A stretch of 64,000 nucleotides of DNA from Bryocella elongata (GTDB taxonomy: Bacteria > Acidobacteriota > Terriglobia > Terriglobales > Acidobacteriaceae), in the NCBI RefSeq assembly GCF_900108185.1, contig NZ_FNVA01000002.1, positions 1 through 64,000 on the forward strand, in the 5' to 3' direction. The notes under the pieces are model-generated. The model saw nothing but the letters and a program-made list of their open reading frames with translations, made no database searches and was not told the DNA's origin. Shown in pieces: positions 26,001-33,916 of the stretch (position 1 is its first letter; each line of letters begins with the position of its first letter). The translations under genes were made by a program, and so were the position numbers.

Positions 26001-26469
26001 TGAGGGCCGTGAAGAAGTGGATGCCGTGAGGAACCAGATCTCGGCCATGATGAAGGGTGACCTGCCGGCCGATGTCGCTGCGCAGGCCAAGGCGTTGAAC
26101 GCTGAGCTGCTGAAGATCGGCGGCGCTATGCCAACGCGTGGCGGTGGAGGCGGAGGTGGTCCGCGCCGGACTGACCTCACCTCGCCCCAGACGTTCTTTG
26201 AGGTGAACGACTCCTACAACACCATGGTCAGCATGATGCAGGTAGGGCTCGACATGGCGCCGACGCCAACGCAGATCGACACGTTTATCGTGGACTGCAA
26301 CGATTACAACCGCACCAGAACAGCGTGGGAGAGTGTGCAGAAGAAGATTGCTGACTTCAACGCAATGCTGGTGAAGAACAGTCTGCCGCAGCTGACTGTG
26401 GCACCGACGAAGCTGACTCCAGAGTCGTGCACCTTTGGGCCTGAAGCGAGCAAGAAGGGAAAGAAGTAA
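23086..26469 (+). CDS. large secreted VPS10/sortilin-type beta-propeller protein
   Basis: A signal peptide (residues 1-26, ends SAAAQ) follows ATG 23086 with AAGGG upstream. The first 750 residues hold many BNR/Asp-box-like repeats (S-x-D-x-G-x-T-W, for example STDEGLTWTQI, SDDSGVTWQHM, TTDGGKTWQSI), as in sortilin/VPS10 domains and many acidobacterial and Bacteroidota exported proteins annotated as glycosyl hydrolase. A Pro/Gly-rich linker lies near residues 555-580. The C-terminal 350 residues hold a beta-sandwich-like part (GVYTLKLTVDGQ) and a helical part with a poly-Gly run (GGGGGGG). No catalytic residues can be assigned. It may bind or trim extracellular polymer, but function is unknown. 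Confidence 0.85.
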   Translation: MIRISRAACFGLALSAVLATASSAAAQVNPNLYSGLKWRNVGPFHGGRISSVTGVIGQSGTFYMGTPLGGIWKTTSAGVTWFPVFDHETSLDSVGAIAVAPSDPNIVYAGAGDPIGGSLGNGMWKSADAGLTWQHIGLEETVKIGSIVVDPTNPNLVVVSALGNPIHHGGGVYRTTDGGATWTSVLKTPGYDGARDLQSAFDDPSVMIAATQGTNDGRGDAGGGPRAKAKPAQVFKSTDEGLTWTQIQIPPFEGRIALAVAMHTHGQRFYIVGNNIENGSGLYRSDDSGVTWQHMAGKDTRISNGQGAYSSGVFVDSQNPDILYTMSTAMYRSVDGGKTFEPFKGAPGGEDYHKLWIDPTNGHRMLVGSDQGASVTLDDGHTWSLWYTQTISQVYHVATDSQYPYRIMAAQQDTGAVMISSRGNWGQVNFTDWSPLPSSEFGVVTPDPKNPNIIYGVGYGPGGGGSGMIKIDMSTGQWQNVAPNFGAASAKYTAGRDFQKKFDTAFDPGALYVAYQCLLVTHDAAHSFTAVSPDLTTAKGAPQVACGMEAKPASAATTATSPGPTPAPRGGGPPPTPPSISDFSISRVKRGVMWTVSSNGQIFNTMDHGKTWTNVTNLPDVPPHTSFNTIEAGHDANTAFVVGHIAAERGQTLPPELNADVPLVWRTTDGGKTWQSIVTGLPRDERTGSWVNSLRVDPGQPGLLFAGTETTVYVTFDNGDHWQSLRQNLPSTSIRDLDVHTDHQENDLVIGTYGRGFWVLDDITPLRQIAAHAQEISSSLAYLYEPEAAIRARINSNWDQPFSVEVPHVANVAYGALVDYYLSTEPKAPIQLQVFDAQGTLVRTMTSTLPPSIEDALYPHYWVATPESRALGTKVGLNRINWNLNYDDPPAVRHDLENQMDMVEGSATPGPHGPQVVPGVYTLKLTVDGQVYTRNVTVINDPRVGESPEVMAALRVQSKLTLLSVRGMEQSFEGREEVDAVRNQISAMMKGDLPADVAAQAKALNAELLKIGGAMPTRGGGGGGGPRRTDLTSPQTFFEVNDSYNTMVSMMQVGLDMAPTPTQIDTFIVDCNDYNRTRTAWESVQKKIADFNAMLVKNSLPQLTVAPTKLTPESCTFGPEASKKGKK

Positions 26470-26505
26470 GCTCGCTGACTGTCAGCCTTGTCGAATGAAC
26501 GAATG

Positions 26506-26541
26506 AAAACGGACCGAGCCCGTATGGGTTCGGTCCGTTTT
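26506..26541. terminator. bidirectional terminator between convergent genes
   Basis: AAAACGGACCGAGCCC (26506-26521) pairs with GGGTTCGGTCCGTTTT (26526-26541) around GTAT; 15 of 16 pairs are canonical and the other is G-U. The A-run on one side and the T-run on the other make it usable in both directions, which suits the converging propeller gene and histidine kinase. Confidence 0.88.
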
Positions 26542-26637
26542 CCGTTCCAGGTAAGAGATGCGTTCCGCCGCTCGAGCCTCGATCGCGCTCGTCGCGCCGG
26601 ATTGGAAGTGACCTGGACGCCTTCTTCGGTGGCTGTC

Positions 26638-29600
26638 TCACTTATCCAAAGAGCGCACGGAATCCCTGCGCCTATTGAGGTATCGCAGGATACGGCACCA
26701 GGTGCTGTCGTTGCGATACGCCCTGCGTGCGGGAATCTTTATCTCCAGCGTCGTACCGGCGCCGCCGGTGCTTCGGATCGTGAGTTTGCCATCGATGGTG
26801 GCGACTCGCTCGGCGATGCCGACGAGTCCCCAGTGTCCCGGGCGCTGTCGTCTCTTCAGGATCTCTTCCGGGATGCCGACGCCGTTGTCGCCGCAGCGCA
26901 TTCGCAGGTCAGATGAGGAGTAAATCAGGCTGACGCGGGCGTTCGTGGCCTTGGCATGGTTCATGGTGTTGATGAGGGCTTCGCGCGCGATGCGGCAAAG
27001 CTCCGCCTGCACCTTTCCGACGATCACCCTGGGTTCTCCTTCTTCGTTGACTGCGAAGTCGAGGCAGCTTTGGATGTCGAGACCTTGTGCCATCTGGAAG
27101 AGCTGCTGGTTGAAATGAGGTTCGTCAGGTACCTCATCGCGCAGGAGTTCGATGCGTTGCCGGGCCTCGAGGAACGCGTCATCGGCACGCTGCAAGGCGA
27201 GTTGCAGGGGCTCTCTCGCAGGCTCATCGGGCGGAAGTTCGTTGGTCGCGAAGTGGAAACGAAGCATGAGGCCATGGATCGACTGCAGGAGAGTGTCGTG
27301 CAGCTCCCGGGAGATGCGCAGCCTCTCGTTGGCGCGCTCCTGCATCTTGAGGCGCAGTGCGTTGGTGACGATGCGTACGCGAAGTGAGTAGGCCAGGTAC
27401 AGGATACCGATGACGGCGAGCGCCATCAGGAGCATGAACCAGTACGTCTCATAGAAGGCAGGCTGCACGACGACGGACAGAGGAAGAGTGAGATCCGTCC
27501 ATTGCCCGAGGTCATCGGACTCGGACACGCGAAAGGTGTAATGGCCGGGCGACAGGTGGTCATAGAACGCCTGACGCCGGTCACCCACCTCCTGCCATGA
27601 AGGGTCTTTTCCCTCCAACATGTAGCGATAGCGAATCTTTTCCGGTGCGGACAGATCGACTCCGGAGTAATCGATCTCGAGCTCCTTCAGGCTGGTTCCC
27701 TTGAAGGCGATATGCGACACCGGATGTTCGCGGTCTCCGACGACTGAACCATTCAGCAGCAGCCTCTCCATGACGAGGAGAGGTTTCGTGACCGTCTGCA
27801 TGATCTGCGTGGGGTCGATCTCGAGAAGGGCGCCGGTTGTCGAGGCCCACAGGGGGCCTGCCTTGTCGAGCACCAGGGAAGGGGTTGGATCTCCCTGGGT
27901 AGCGGTGCCCTCGACGCCCTGGCGGTCGTCGAAGCGATCATACTCAAGGCCCTGCTCAAGGCTGGATGTGAGTTGTGCGTGCAGGATGCGATAGAGTCCG
28001 CCGCCTGTGTTGAACCAGAGATTGCCCGCGTAGTCCTGCACCATGCCGGAGACTCCACGAAGCACGCCGCTCCGCGCAAGCGAGATGCGATGAAAGGCTC
28101 CAAGCTCGAAGTAGGAAGCCCCGTTGGTGCCCGCAGCCCACACGCGACCGTCGGCGACGGTGAATGCCAGTACGTTCCCGAGGCTGCTATCGGCGGTGGG
28201 AACGAAGGTGCGGCTGCCGGAATCATCGCGAAGCCCGATGATTCCGTTCTCATAGCCAAGCCAGACTCTTCGCTGGCTGTCGCGAAAGATGGACAGAGGC
28301 TCGTCCTGAGGAAGTCCTGCATCGACGACTCGCGTCCATGAGCCGTCGAAGCGCCAGAGGCCATAGGGGCGGAAGGCCATTAACAGAGCGCCATCGCGAT
28401 CGAGCCCGATCGCGTGGGCGGAGGCGAGGTGAACGTCAGGCGGGAGAGCGATGCGTGCCATCCTGCCATGTGTCCAGCTGGTGAGCTTGTTGGCGAGCGG
28501 ATCGACCATCCAGACGCTGCCGTCATCGCGACAAAGGATGGGCGCGGAACCTACCTCTGTCCCGACGGCCCGCACGACATCGTGCGAAGCGAAGATGATG
28601 GGCTCCGAAAGGATTCCAATCCACGCACCGCCTTCAGGGGCTGCGCAGATCTCGGGATAGTACTCAACCCTGGTGTGGATGAGGTGTTTGACCTGGGTGG
28701 AGTGGAAGCGGTCCAGTCCGCGCGAGGTGCCTACCCACACATTGTTGTCGCGATCGGCGAAGATCGCGTTGGTCTGCTCCGAGGTGAGTCCTTCCTCCTT
28801 GGTCAACGCGATGGACGAGTGTGGCCAGTTGAGATGAGTGACTCCGCGATAGTCCTGCGCGAGCCAAAGGTCGCCCGAGTTCTCCATCGCCATGCGCACG
28901 TAGCCATTGATCTCCCAGCCGCGATGGCCTTCGCGGGGATGGAGTGGCCGGATCGTCTTCCAGGCATCACAAATCCAGATCTCGCCATCGGGCATCTGGG
29001 CCATATCGACGACCATGAAGGTCTGCGTCGGGTAGGGTGTGAAGTGCCCGCCACCTTCCTTCATGGAGAAGAGGCGCCCTCTGGTTGAGGTCCACATCGT
29101 TCCGCTTCTGTCGATGAAGAGGGTCAGGAGAGGATCGTCAGGAAGGCCGCTGCGATTGCCGAAGTTCTCCCAATGGTTCGCTTCGAAGCGATAGAGGTGA
29201 TTATCGCCGATGGCCCACAGGGTGCCGTCCGCGGCATAGACAAACTTCTGTGCGGAGTTGGGGCCAAGTCGTGAGGCTAACGAATAGCTCTCGACGGCGC
29301 CGTTGACGCGGAGATGTGAGATTCCGCCTGCGTGATAGCCGATCCAGAGGCCACCTTCGCGGTCGGAGAGGAGAGCGGTGACGTCGTTGGAGGGAAGCGG
29401 TGTGCTGAGCGTCGTGACGGGGTAGCTCGCGAACTGCGTGCCATCGAAGCGATACAACCCAAAGGGCGTGCCAAGCCAGAGGAAGCCATCGGTTGTCTGC
29501 GCGATGGCTGCGATATCTGTCGGTGCTCCATCGCGCTCGAGCCAGGTGGTGTGCGCGGTGACCGGAGCCATGACCCCACTGAATGGGCCTGCCGGGCGTG

Positions 29601-29700
29601 GTTCGCCATGAGCGAGGGAATACGAGCCGCAGAAGAGGATCTGCAGGAGTAAGCACCCCAGCATGAACGTGCGATCGAACCTGATTCGCTCTCTCTTCAT
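26638..29700 (-). CDS. propeller-type sensor histidine kinase (Reg_prop, Y_Y_Y, HisKA_3, HATPase_c)
   Basis: A membrane sensor with a large periplasmic part. After a signal/anchor (FMLGCLLLQILFCGSYSLA), about 13 two-component-regulator propeller blades are seen (for example TDGFLWLGTPFGLYRFDG and DRDNNVWVGTSRGLDRF), then a Y_Y_Y domain and one membrane segment (WFMLLMALAVIGILYLAYSL). The kinase core has the HisKA_3 H-box RELHDTLLQSIHGL and an ATPase domain with EALINTMNHAKA (N box) and DNGVGIPEEI (G1). ATG 29700 lies 7 bases after the response-regulator stop; GTG 29736 is an alternative. Such sensors in related phyla detect polysaccharide fragments. Here it ends a run of efflux genes, so its signal may be a plant compound. 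The domain set is complete. Confidence 0.92.
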   Translation of the reverse strand: MKRERIRFDRTFMLGCLLLQILFCGSYSLAHGEPRPAGPFSGVMAPVTAHTTWLERDGAPTDIAAIAQTTDGFLWLGTPFGLYRFDGTQFASYPVTTLSTPLPSNDVTALLSDREGGLWIGYHAGGISHLRVNGAVESYSLASRLGPNSAQKFVYAADGTLWAIGDNHLYRFEANHWENFGNRSGLPDDPLLTLFIDRSGTMWTSTRGRLFSMKEGGGHFTPYPTQTFMVVDMAQMPDGEIWICDAWKTIRPLHPREGHRGWEINGYVRMAMENSGDLWLAQDYRGVTHLNWPHSSIALTKEEGLTSEQTNAIFADRDNNVWVGTSRGLDRFHSTQVKHLIHTRVEYYPEICAAPEGGAWIGILSEPIIFASHDVVRAVGTEVGSAPILCRDDGSVWMVDPLANKLTSWTHGRMARIALPPDVHLASAHAIGLDRDGALLMAFRPYGLWRFDGSWTRVVDAGLPQDEPLSIFRDSQRRVWLGYENGIIGLRDDSGSRTFVPTADSSLGNVLAFTVADGRVWAAGTNGASYFELGAFHRISLARSGVLRGVSGMVQDYAGNLWFNTGGGLYRILHAQLTSSLEQGLEYDRFDDRQGVEGTATQGDPTPSLVLDKAGPLWASTTGALLEIDPTQIMQTVTKPLLVMERLLLNGSVVGDREHPVSHIAFKGTSLKELEIDYSGVDLSAPEKIRYRYMLEGKDPSWQEVGDRRQAFYDHLSPGHYTFRVSESDDLGQWTDLTLPLSVVVQPAFYETYWFMLLMALAVIGILYLAYSLRVRIVTNALRLKMQERANERLRISRELHDTLLQSIHGLMLRFHFATNELPPDEPAREPLQLALQRADDAFLEARQRIELLRDEVPDEPHFNQQLFQMAQGLDIQSCLDFAVNEEGEPRVIVGKVQAELCRIAREALINTMNHAKATNARVSLIYSSSDLRMRCGDNGVGIPEEILKRRQRPGHWGLVGIAERVATIDGKLTIRSTGGAGTTLEIKIPARRAYRNDSTWCRILRYLNRRRDSVRSLDK

Positions 29701-29707
29701 GCGGGGG

Positions 29708-30394
29708 CTAACGCTGTTGCGGCTCCAGATGACCACGGTTTCTGGCGATTGTCAAAGCATGCTGCGCGTCCGTCGCGTGCAGGCGCTGGAGGATGTTCCT
29801 TATGTGCGCTGCAACGATCTCTTCGCTGATTGCAAGCGAGGTCGCAATGGAAGCCCTCGTCTTGTTCTGATCGACGAGGCGAAGGATCTCGATTTCTCGT
29901 GCGGTGAGCATCCTTACGCCCATGAGCGACGAGAGTTGAGCAGCGATCTCAAATGGTACGACGCGACCACCATCCGAGATGGTGCGGATCGCGGGAAGAA
30001 GGTCGGTGCGCAGTATGTGCTTCGACAGGTAGCCCTCAACGGAGACCGCGGAGACATCCTGCGAAAGCAGATCGTCGGCGTAGGTGGTGAGCAGCAAAAA
30101 CTTTGCCGTGGGGAAGTTCTTCCGGATGCTTCGTATGGTTCCCACGCCACCAAGGCCGGGCAGATTGAGGTCAATCAACGTGAGGTCTGGCCGTAGTCCA
30201 GAGTATGCTGCGGTGGCTTCTTCCGCTGACGTGGCCTCGCCGACGACTTCGAGATCTGACTGCCCGTTCACGGCGTAGGAGATTCCATCGCGCAGCAGCG
30301 GGTTCTGTTCGACGCAGAAGATTCGAATCTTGCGAGAAGCAGAATCGCTCGCCGCAGGGATTCCAGAAAGTCTTTGGCAATCGTCTTTGCTCAT
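29708..30394 (-). CDS. NarL/FixJ-family response regulator with altered acidic pocket
   Basis: Receiver domain (residues 23-140) plus LuxR-type HTH (MLTAREIEILRLVDQNKTRASIATSLAISEEIVAAHIRNIL). The phospho-acceptor Asp75 (TLIDLNLPG), Thr101/102 and Lys123 are kept. The metal-binding acidic pair, normally DD, is Glu29-Gln30 (FCVEQNPLLRDG). Loss of one acidic residue may weaken Mg-dependent phosphorylation. The start ATG 30394 has GGAG about 5 bases upstream. Its stop lies 7 bases before the propeller kinase, so the two form a pair, and it is the natural regulator for the efflux genes upstream in the same run. Compare the canonical VDDHP pocket in the regulator at 40511. Confidence 0.92.
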   Translation of the reverse strand: MSKDDCQRLSGIPAASDSASRKIRIFCVEQNPLLRDGISYAVNGQSDLEVVGEATSAEEATAAYSGLRPDLTLIDLNLPGLGGVGTIRSIRKNFPTAKFLLLTTYADDLLSQDVSAVSVEGYLSKHILRTDLLPAIRTISDGGRVVPFEIAAQLSSLMGVRMLTAREIEILRLVDQNKTRASIATSLAISEEIVAAHIRNILQRLHATDAQHALTIARNRGHLEPQQR

Positions 30395-30517
30395 TCAGAC
30401 TCCAGAAGAGCCACCTGGCCTGCCCTATGTCCTGCGACACGGAGTGTCATCCGACGAAATCAGTGCGCCGCGGCGATGGCTGTTGACGGACAGCAGTACA
30501 AGGAGGGTTGCGGGAGG

Positions 30518-30952
30518 CTAGTGGACTCCAAGCACGCTGCATGGTGCGTCCTCTGCGAAGCTGTATACGGATCGCCAAAGCCTCGAAATGACGGGCCCCT
30601 TGTGATGTAATCCCAGGATGAGGAGAGCCGTCTTGCTGTCCTTCAGGCGAGTGATGACATCGTGGTGCTCGTCCGATTCGAATAGATGGAACTCCGGTTC
30701 AACACCTGCATCGCGCGCACTTTTCATCGCCCGCTCCTGAAGTCCTCCGTAGCTTGCGATGCGATCTTCAGCTAGAAGTTCACCAGCTTCCGGGATCACT
30801 GCCTGAGCATAGGCCGTGTACGCCGGCGTACGAGCCATCATCACGATGACTTCCAGCGTCGCATTGAACATGCGGGCTATCGGAAGCGCAGCCGACAAGG
30901 CGCGGGTGGATTCGGGCGAATCGTCATAGATCACAGCGATCCTGTCGTACAT
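30518..30952 (-). CDS. UspA-type universal stress protein
   Basis: Single Usp domain of 144 residues starting MYDRIAVIYDDSPES, with a GGAG site 5 bases before ATG 30952. The ATP-binding C-terminal motif of UspFG types (G-2x-G-9x-G-S/T) is not intact: GLHHKGPVISRLWRSVYSF has only part of it, so this is more likely a UspA-type protein that does not bind ATP. It lies between the small membrane protein and the response regulator, about 125 bases from each, and may have its own promoter. Role inferred as stress tolerance; no partner is evident. Confidence 0.85.
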   Translation of the reverse strand: MYDRIAVIYDDSPESTRALSAALPIARMFNATLEVIVMMARTPAYTAYAQAVIPEAGELLAEDRIASYGGLQERAMKSARDAGVEPEFHLFESDEHHDVITRLKDSKTALLILGLHHKGPVISRLWRSVYSFAEDAPCSVLGVH

Positions 30953-31080
30953 GGGGACTCCATTCGGCGGCTTGATCGAGTTCAGCTGCACTTATTCATC
31001 ACAATGCAAAGCCGACCGCAACACACCACACGATGGTGTTGCCAACCGTCGCCACGATGGTGCACGCGTTCCCCGGGCCA

Positions 31081-31530
31081 TCAGCCAGCGGCGCGAAAAA
31101 GACGCAGCAGGTCCCGGCGACACGCTGCGCTGAAGCGCTTGAGCGGATCAAGCTTTGAGTCAACGGCTGCTTGACGAAAATCGTCGAGGCTTAGATTCGT
31201 TTCTCCATACCGTTGCACGATCGTCTTCACCATGTCTTCGGCGGCGTGGACAACGTCTTCCTGCGCGACGAGCCTGATCCTGCTTGTGAGTGCATAGAGG
31301 CGTACGACCTCGCCCAGGTCGAACGCGCTCTTCGTCATGGCATCCGCATGGAGACGCGCTGCGGCAGAGATGAACTTCGCATAGAGCTTCTGTCGCTCGG
31401 AGATCTCGCGATTGACGAGATCGCGCCTGGCGACGCGGCGTTGCAGCACGTAGTTGCTCAGCACTGGTGAAAGAGAGCCCACTGCCGCTCCGCCGAATAC
31501 GGCCACGGCGCTCATTGCCGACTGATTCAT
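31081..31530 (-). CDS. small protein with one membrane segment, unknown function
   Basis: 149 residues. Residues 5-28 form a hydrophobic segment (MSAVAVFGGAAVGSLSPVLSNYV), followed by a basic patch (LQRRVARRDLV) and long amphipathic helices rich in Ala, Arg and Glu. The layout suggests an inner-membrane anchor with a cytoplasmic four-helix part. A GGGAGG site lies 7 bases before ATG 31530. It starts 29 bases after the patatin gene and belongs to the same run. I do not recognise the family with certainty; it resembles small proteins found beside membrane transport genes. Confidence 0.7.
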   Translation of the reverse strand: MNQSAMSAVAVFGGAAVGSLSPVLSNYVLQRRVARRDLVNREISERQKLYAKFISAAARLHADAMTKSAFDLGEVVRLYALTSRIRLVAQEDVVHAAEDMVKTIVQRYGETNLSLDDFRQAAVDSKLDPLKRFSAACRRDLLRLFRAAG

Positions 31531-31559
31531 GGTTTGCCTCCCCTGTTGAGAACGGGACG

Positions 31560-33854
31560 TCAGAACAACTTGCCGAAGGTGAAGAAGAGCTTGCGATGAT
31601 CGTCATCGCCCACGGCTCCGCCAAGCGTGATGGCTCCAAGCGGTGTGCTGAAGAGGAGCCCGCCGAAGCCATCCTGCACGAAGATTGCAGGATGTTCCGG
31701 CGACCAGATATTGCCCTGCTCGTATCCGCCCGTAACGTAGATACCCTGACCTATTCCCGTCGGCAGCGAAGCGACCCGCCTTGAATAGATAGCTCGGACC
31801 AGCTCCACATCAGTGCCGCGATACTCATCAATTGAGGAGGCGTAGAGGCGAAGTGGTCCACCGAGGGTGAAGCGTAGGGGATCGGCAACCTGGTTGCGGA
31901 AGTAGCTGTCGACCTCGGTCGAGATACTGATGAGGTTGACGTTTGCGAAGGTGAAGGATTGCCGGGCCTTCAGTTCGACAAAGGGCGCGTCCTTGCTGGC
32001 GCTGGTATCAAAGAGATGCCCGACCTGGAGATCTACGCTGGTGCCGTGAGGAGAAGCTATGGCTGCAGTGCGCGTGGAGAAGATGACGTGCGCCGCTAGG
32101 CTCTCTTCGCGGCCCGATAGCTGCGGCGTAGGACTCGAGTCGGCGCCGTCGACCAGCGTCCAGCGAATGGTGGAGGCACGGTATTCGATGGCAGTCTGCA
32201 GGTTCCTGCTGAAGGCAAAACCCGCGTCGAAGCCGCCGCCTGCATGCTGCAGGAATCTCTCCGAGATGCGTCGCTGGTCCTGCCAGAGATAGACCGGTTC
32301 GCGGCGCAACTGCACGTCCGGCTGGATGAAGAAACGTGTGCCACCGAGTGGATGATAGAACTCGGCGTTTGCCTGGGTGCGGTAACCAAGGCGCACATCG
32401 GCCAGGAGCTCCGAGCCATAGCCGCCGAAGTTCTGATCGACGAAGCGGATATCGAAGATCGTGCTCGTGACATTGGAGGTAGAAGCGACGACCTCGGTTC
32501 CGAGAAGAAGGTACGGGGGGCCTTCGGCACGCGGGTGCCAGAAGATCTTTACGCCATCATCGGGCACGGTGCTGGACACAGCGGTGCCAGCCTGTGTGCT
32601 CGCGGAGGAAAAGGTTTCGTAGTACGCACTCAACGCCCCATCACCGCGCAAAGTCGCCACCACACCTTCGGCTCGAGGTGCACTGAAGGGATGATTGTTG
32701 AGTGTGTTGGCCAGCACCTGGACCTGCTTCGAGGTGGCCGCATCGGGGCCTGATACGGCGGTCGTTCGTATGAGGCTAGGCGGAGTTCGCTTCCTTGATC
32801 GCGCCGCCGCCTGGTATTCGGCCCAGTCAGCCTCAGAGAGCGCAAGGGGAAGCAGCTTTGCGCGCTGCGACTCTGTGGCCGCGTACCCCGCGTGAATGAG
32901 TGCCTTTGCCTTGCGGTAGTCGACGACGGAATAAGCTTGCACCTGTGGCGCGATCTCGATATCTGCGTGGGGACGATTCAGCTCTACGTTGCGACTTGTG
33001 CCGGCGGAGAGAGCCCTTTCGAAGATCCCCACGGCGGACGAAGCGTCCTGCTCAGGAAAAGGCGAGTCGCCCAGATACACGGAGATGACGACCTCCGCGT
33101 GCTGCTCGTCGCGAAGAACATCGATGGGCAGGTTGTCGAGGATCGCGCCGTCGACGAGGATGTCGTCGCCGTGCCGCACAGGGGGAAAGACACCCGGGAT
33201 GGAGATAGACGCGCGGACAGCGAATGGCAGAGACCCGGTACGAAATACCGCGGGGCGCAGTGTTGTGAGGTTTGTTGCGACGCAGCGAAAGGGGATGGGA
33301 AGCTTGTCGAAGTCGAGGTTCTCACTGTTGTAGCCATCCATCTCGCGAGAGAGGAAGGCATTGAGCTGATCGTCTGCGATGAGTGCGCTGCCAAGCGAAG
33401 GCGTGCCGTGGCGGAGGCCTATCGTGATCGCTTGCGGGAGCTCCGTCTTCTCCATGCGTCGCCGGAAGCTAAGTTCGCTCAGAGATGGTTGCAGCGTGAA
33501 CAGCGTGTCGAAGTTTGTATCGGTGGAGAGGTGTTCAATTTCGGCTGCTGATCGGCCTGAGGCGTAGAGCGATCCGATCAGCGCGCCCATGCTGGTTCCG
33601 GCTACCTCATCCACAGGGATGCGGTGCTCTTCGAGCCAGAGCAGTACCCCAACGTGCGCGATGCCAAGAGCTCCGCCGCCTTCGAGGGCGAGGCCGATGC
33701 GGGGGCGGACCGCTGTGGACGGCGTTGGCGTGTTTGAGCCGAGGGTAATGGCGGGCGCCTGACAGGACGCGCCCTGGATTGCAATAGCGGTGACGATCGC
33801 GGGGATCAGGGTTCGCAGGTTTGATCTGCGCACCAGCGAGCTTGCACTTGTCAT
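31560..33854 (-). CDS. type Vd autotransporter: patatin-like phospholipase with outer-membrane barrel (PlpD-like)
   Basis: A signal peptide is followed by a patatin domain: the oxyanion loop LEGGGALGIAHVG (residues 58-70), nucleophile Ser88 in GTSMG, and catalytic Asp in DGAILDNLP. A short POTRA-like segment follows (SKQVQVLANTLNNHPF), then a C-terminal BamA-type barrel of about 350 residues ending KLFFTFGKLF. Patatin-POTRA-barrel in one chain of 764 residues is the PlpD (type Vd secretion) layout; P. aeruginosa PlpD is 728 aa as I recall. GGAG lies 7 bases before ATG 33854. The gene follows a TolC-like channel by 62 bases. It may modify membrane lipids or be released as a lipase. Its presence in an efflux run is unusual. 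Confidence 0.9.
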   Translation of the reverse strand: MTSASSLVRRSNLRTLIPAIVTAIAIQGASCQAPAITLGSNTPTPSTAVRPRIGLALEGGGALGIAHVGVLLWLEEHRIPVDEVAGTSMGALIGSLYASGRSAAEIEHLSTDTNFDTLFTLQPSLSELSFRRRMEKTELPQAITIGLRHGTPSLGSALIADDQLNAFLSREMDGYNSENLDFDKLPIPFRCVATNLTTLRPAVFRTGSLPFAVRASISIPGVFPPVRHGDDILVDGAILDNLPIDVLRDEQHAEVVISVYLGDSPFPEQDASSAVGIFERALSAGTSRNVELNRPHADIEIAPQVQAYSVVDYRKAKALIHAGYAATESQRAKLLPLALSEADWAEYQAAARSRKRTPPSLIRTTAVSGPDAATSKQVQVLANTLNNHPFSAPRAEGVVATLRGDGALSAYYETFSSASTQAGTAVSSTVPDDGVKIFWHPRAEGPPYLLLGTEVVASTSNVTSTIFDIRFVDQNFGGYGSELLADVRLGYRTQANAEFYHPLGGTRFFIQPDVQLRREPVYLWQDQRRISERFLQHAGGGFDAGFAFSRNLQTAIEYRASTIRWTLVDGADSSPTPQLSGREESLAAHVIFSTRTAAIASPHGTSVDLQVGHLFDTSASKDAPFVELKARQSFTFANVNLISISTEVDSYFRNQVADPLRFTLGGPLRLYASSIDEYRGTDVELVRAIYSRRVASLPTGIGQGIYVTGGYEQGNIWSPEHPAIFVQDGFGGLLFSTPLGAITLGGAVGDDDHRKLFFTFGKLF

Positions 33855-33916
33855 CTTGATCTCCGAGAGCTTGATGTTCCCGATGGGCGACGTGAGCGAA
33901 TGCGCGTGGCTCTTTC

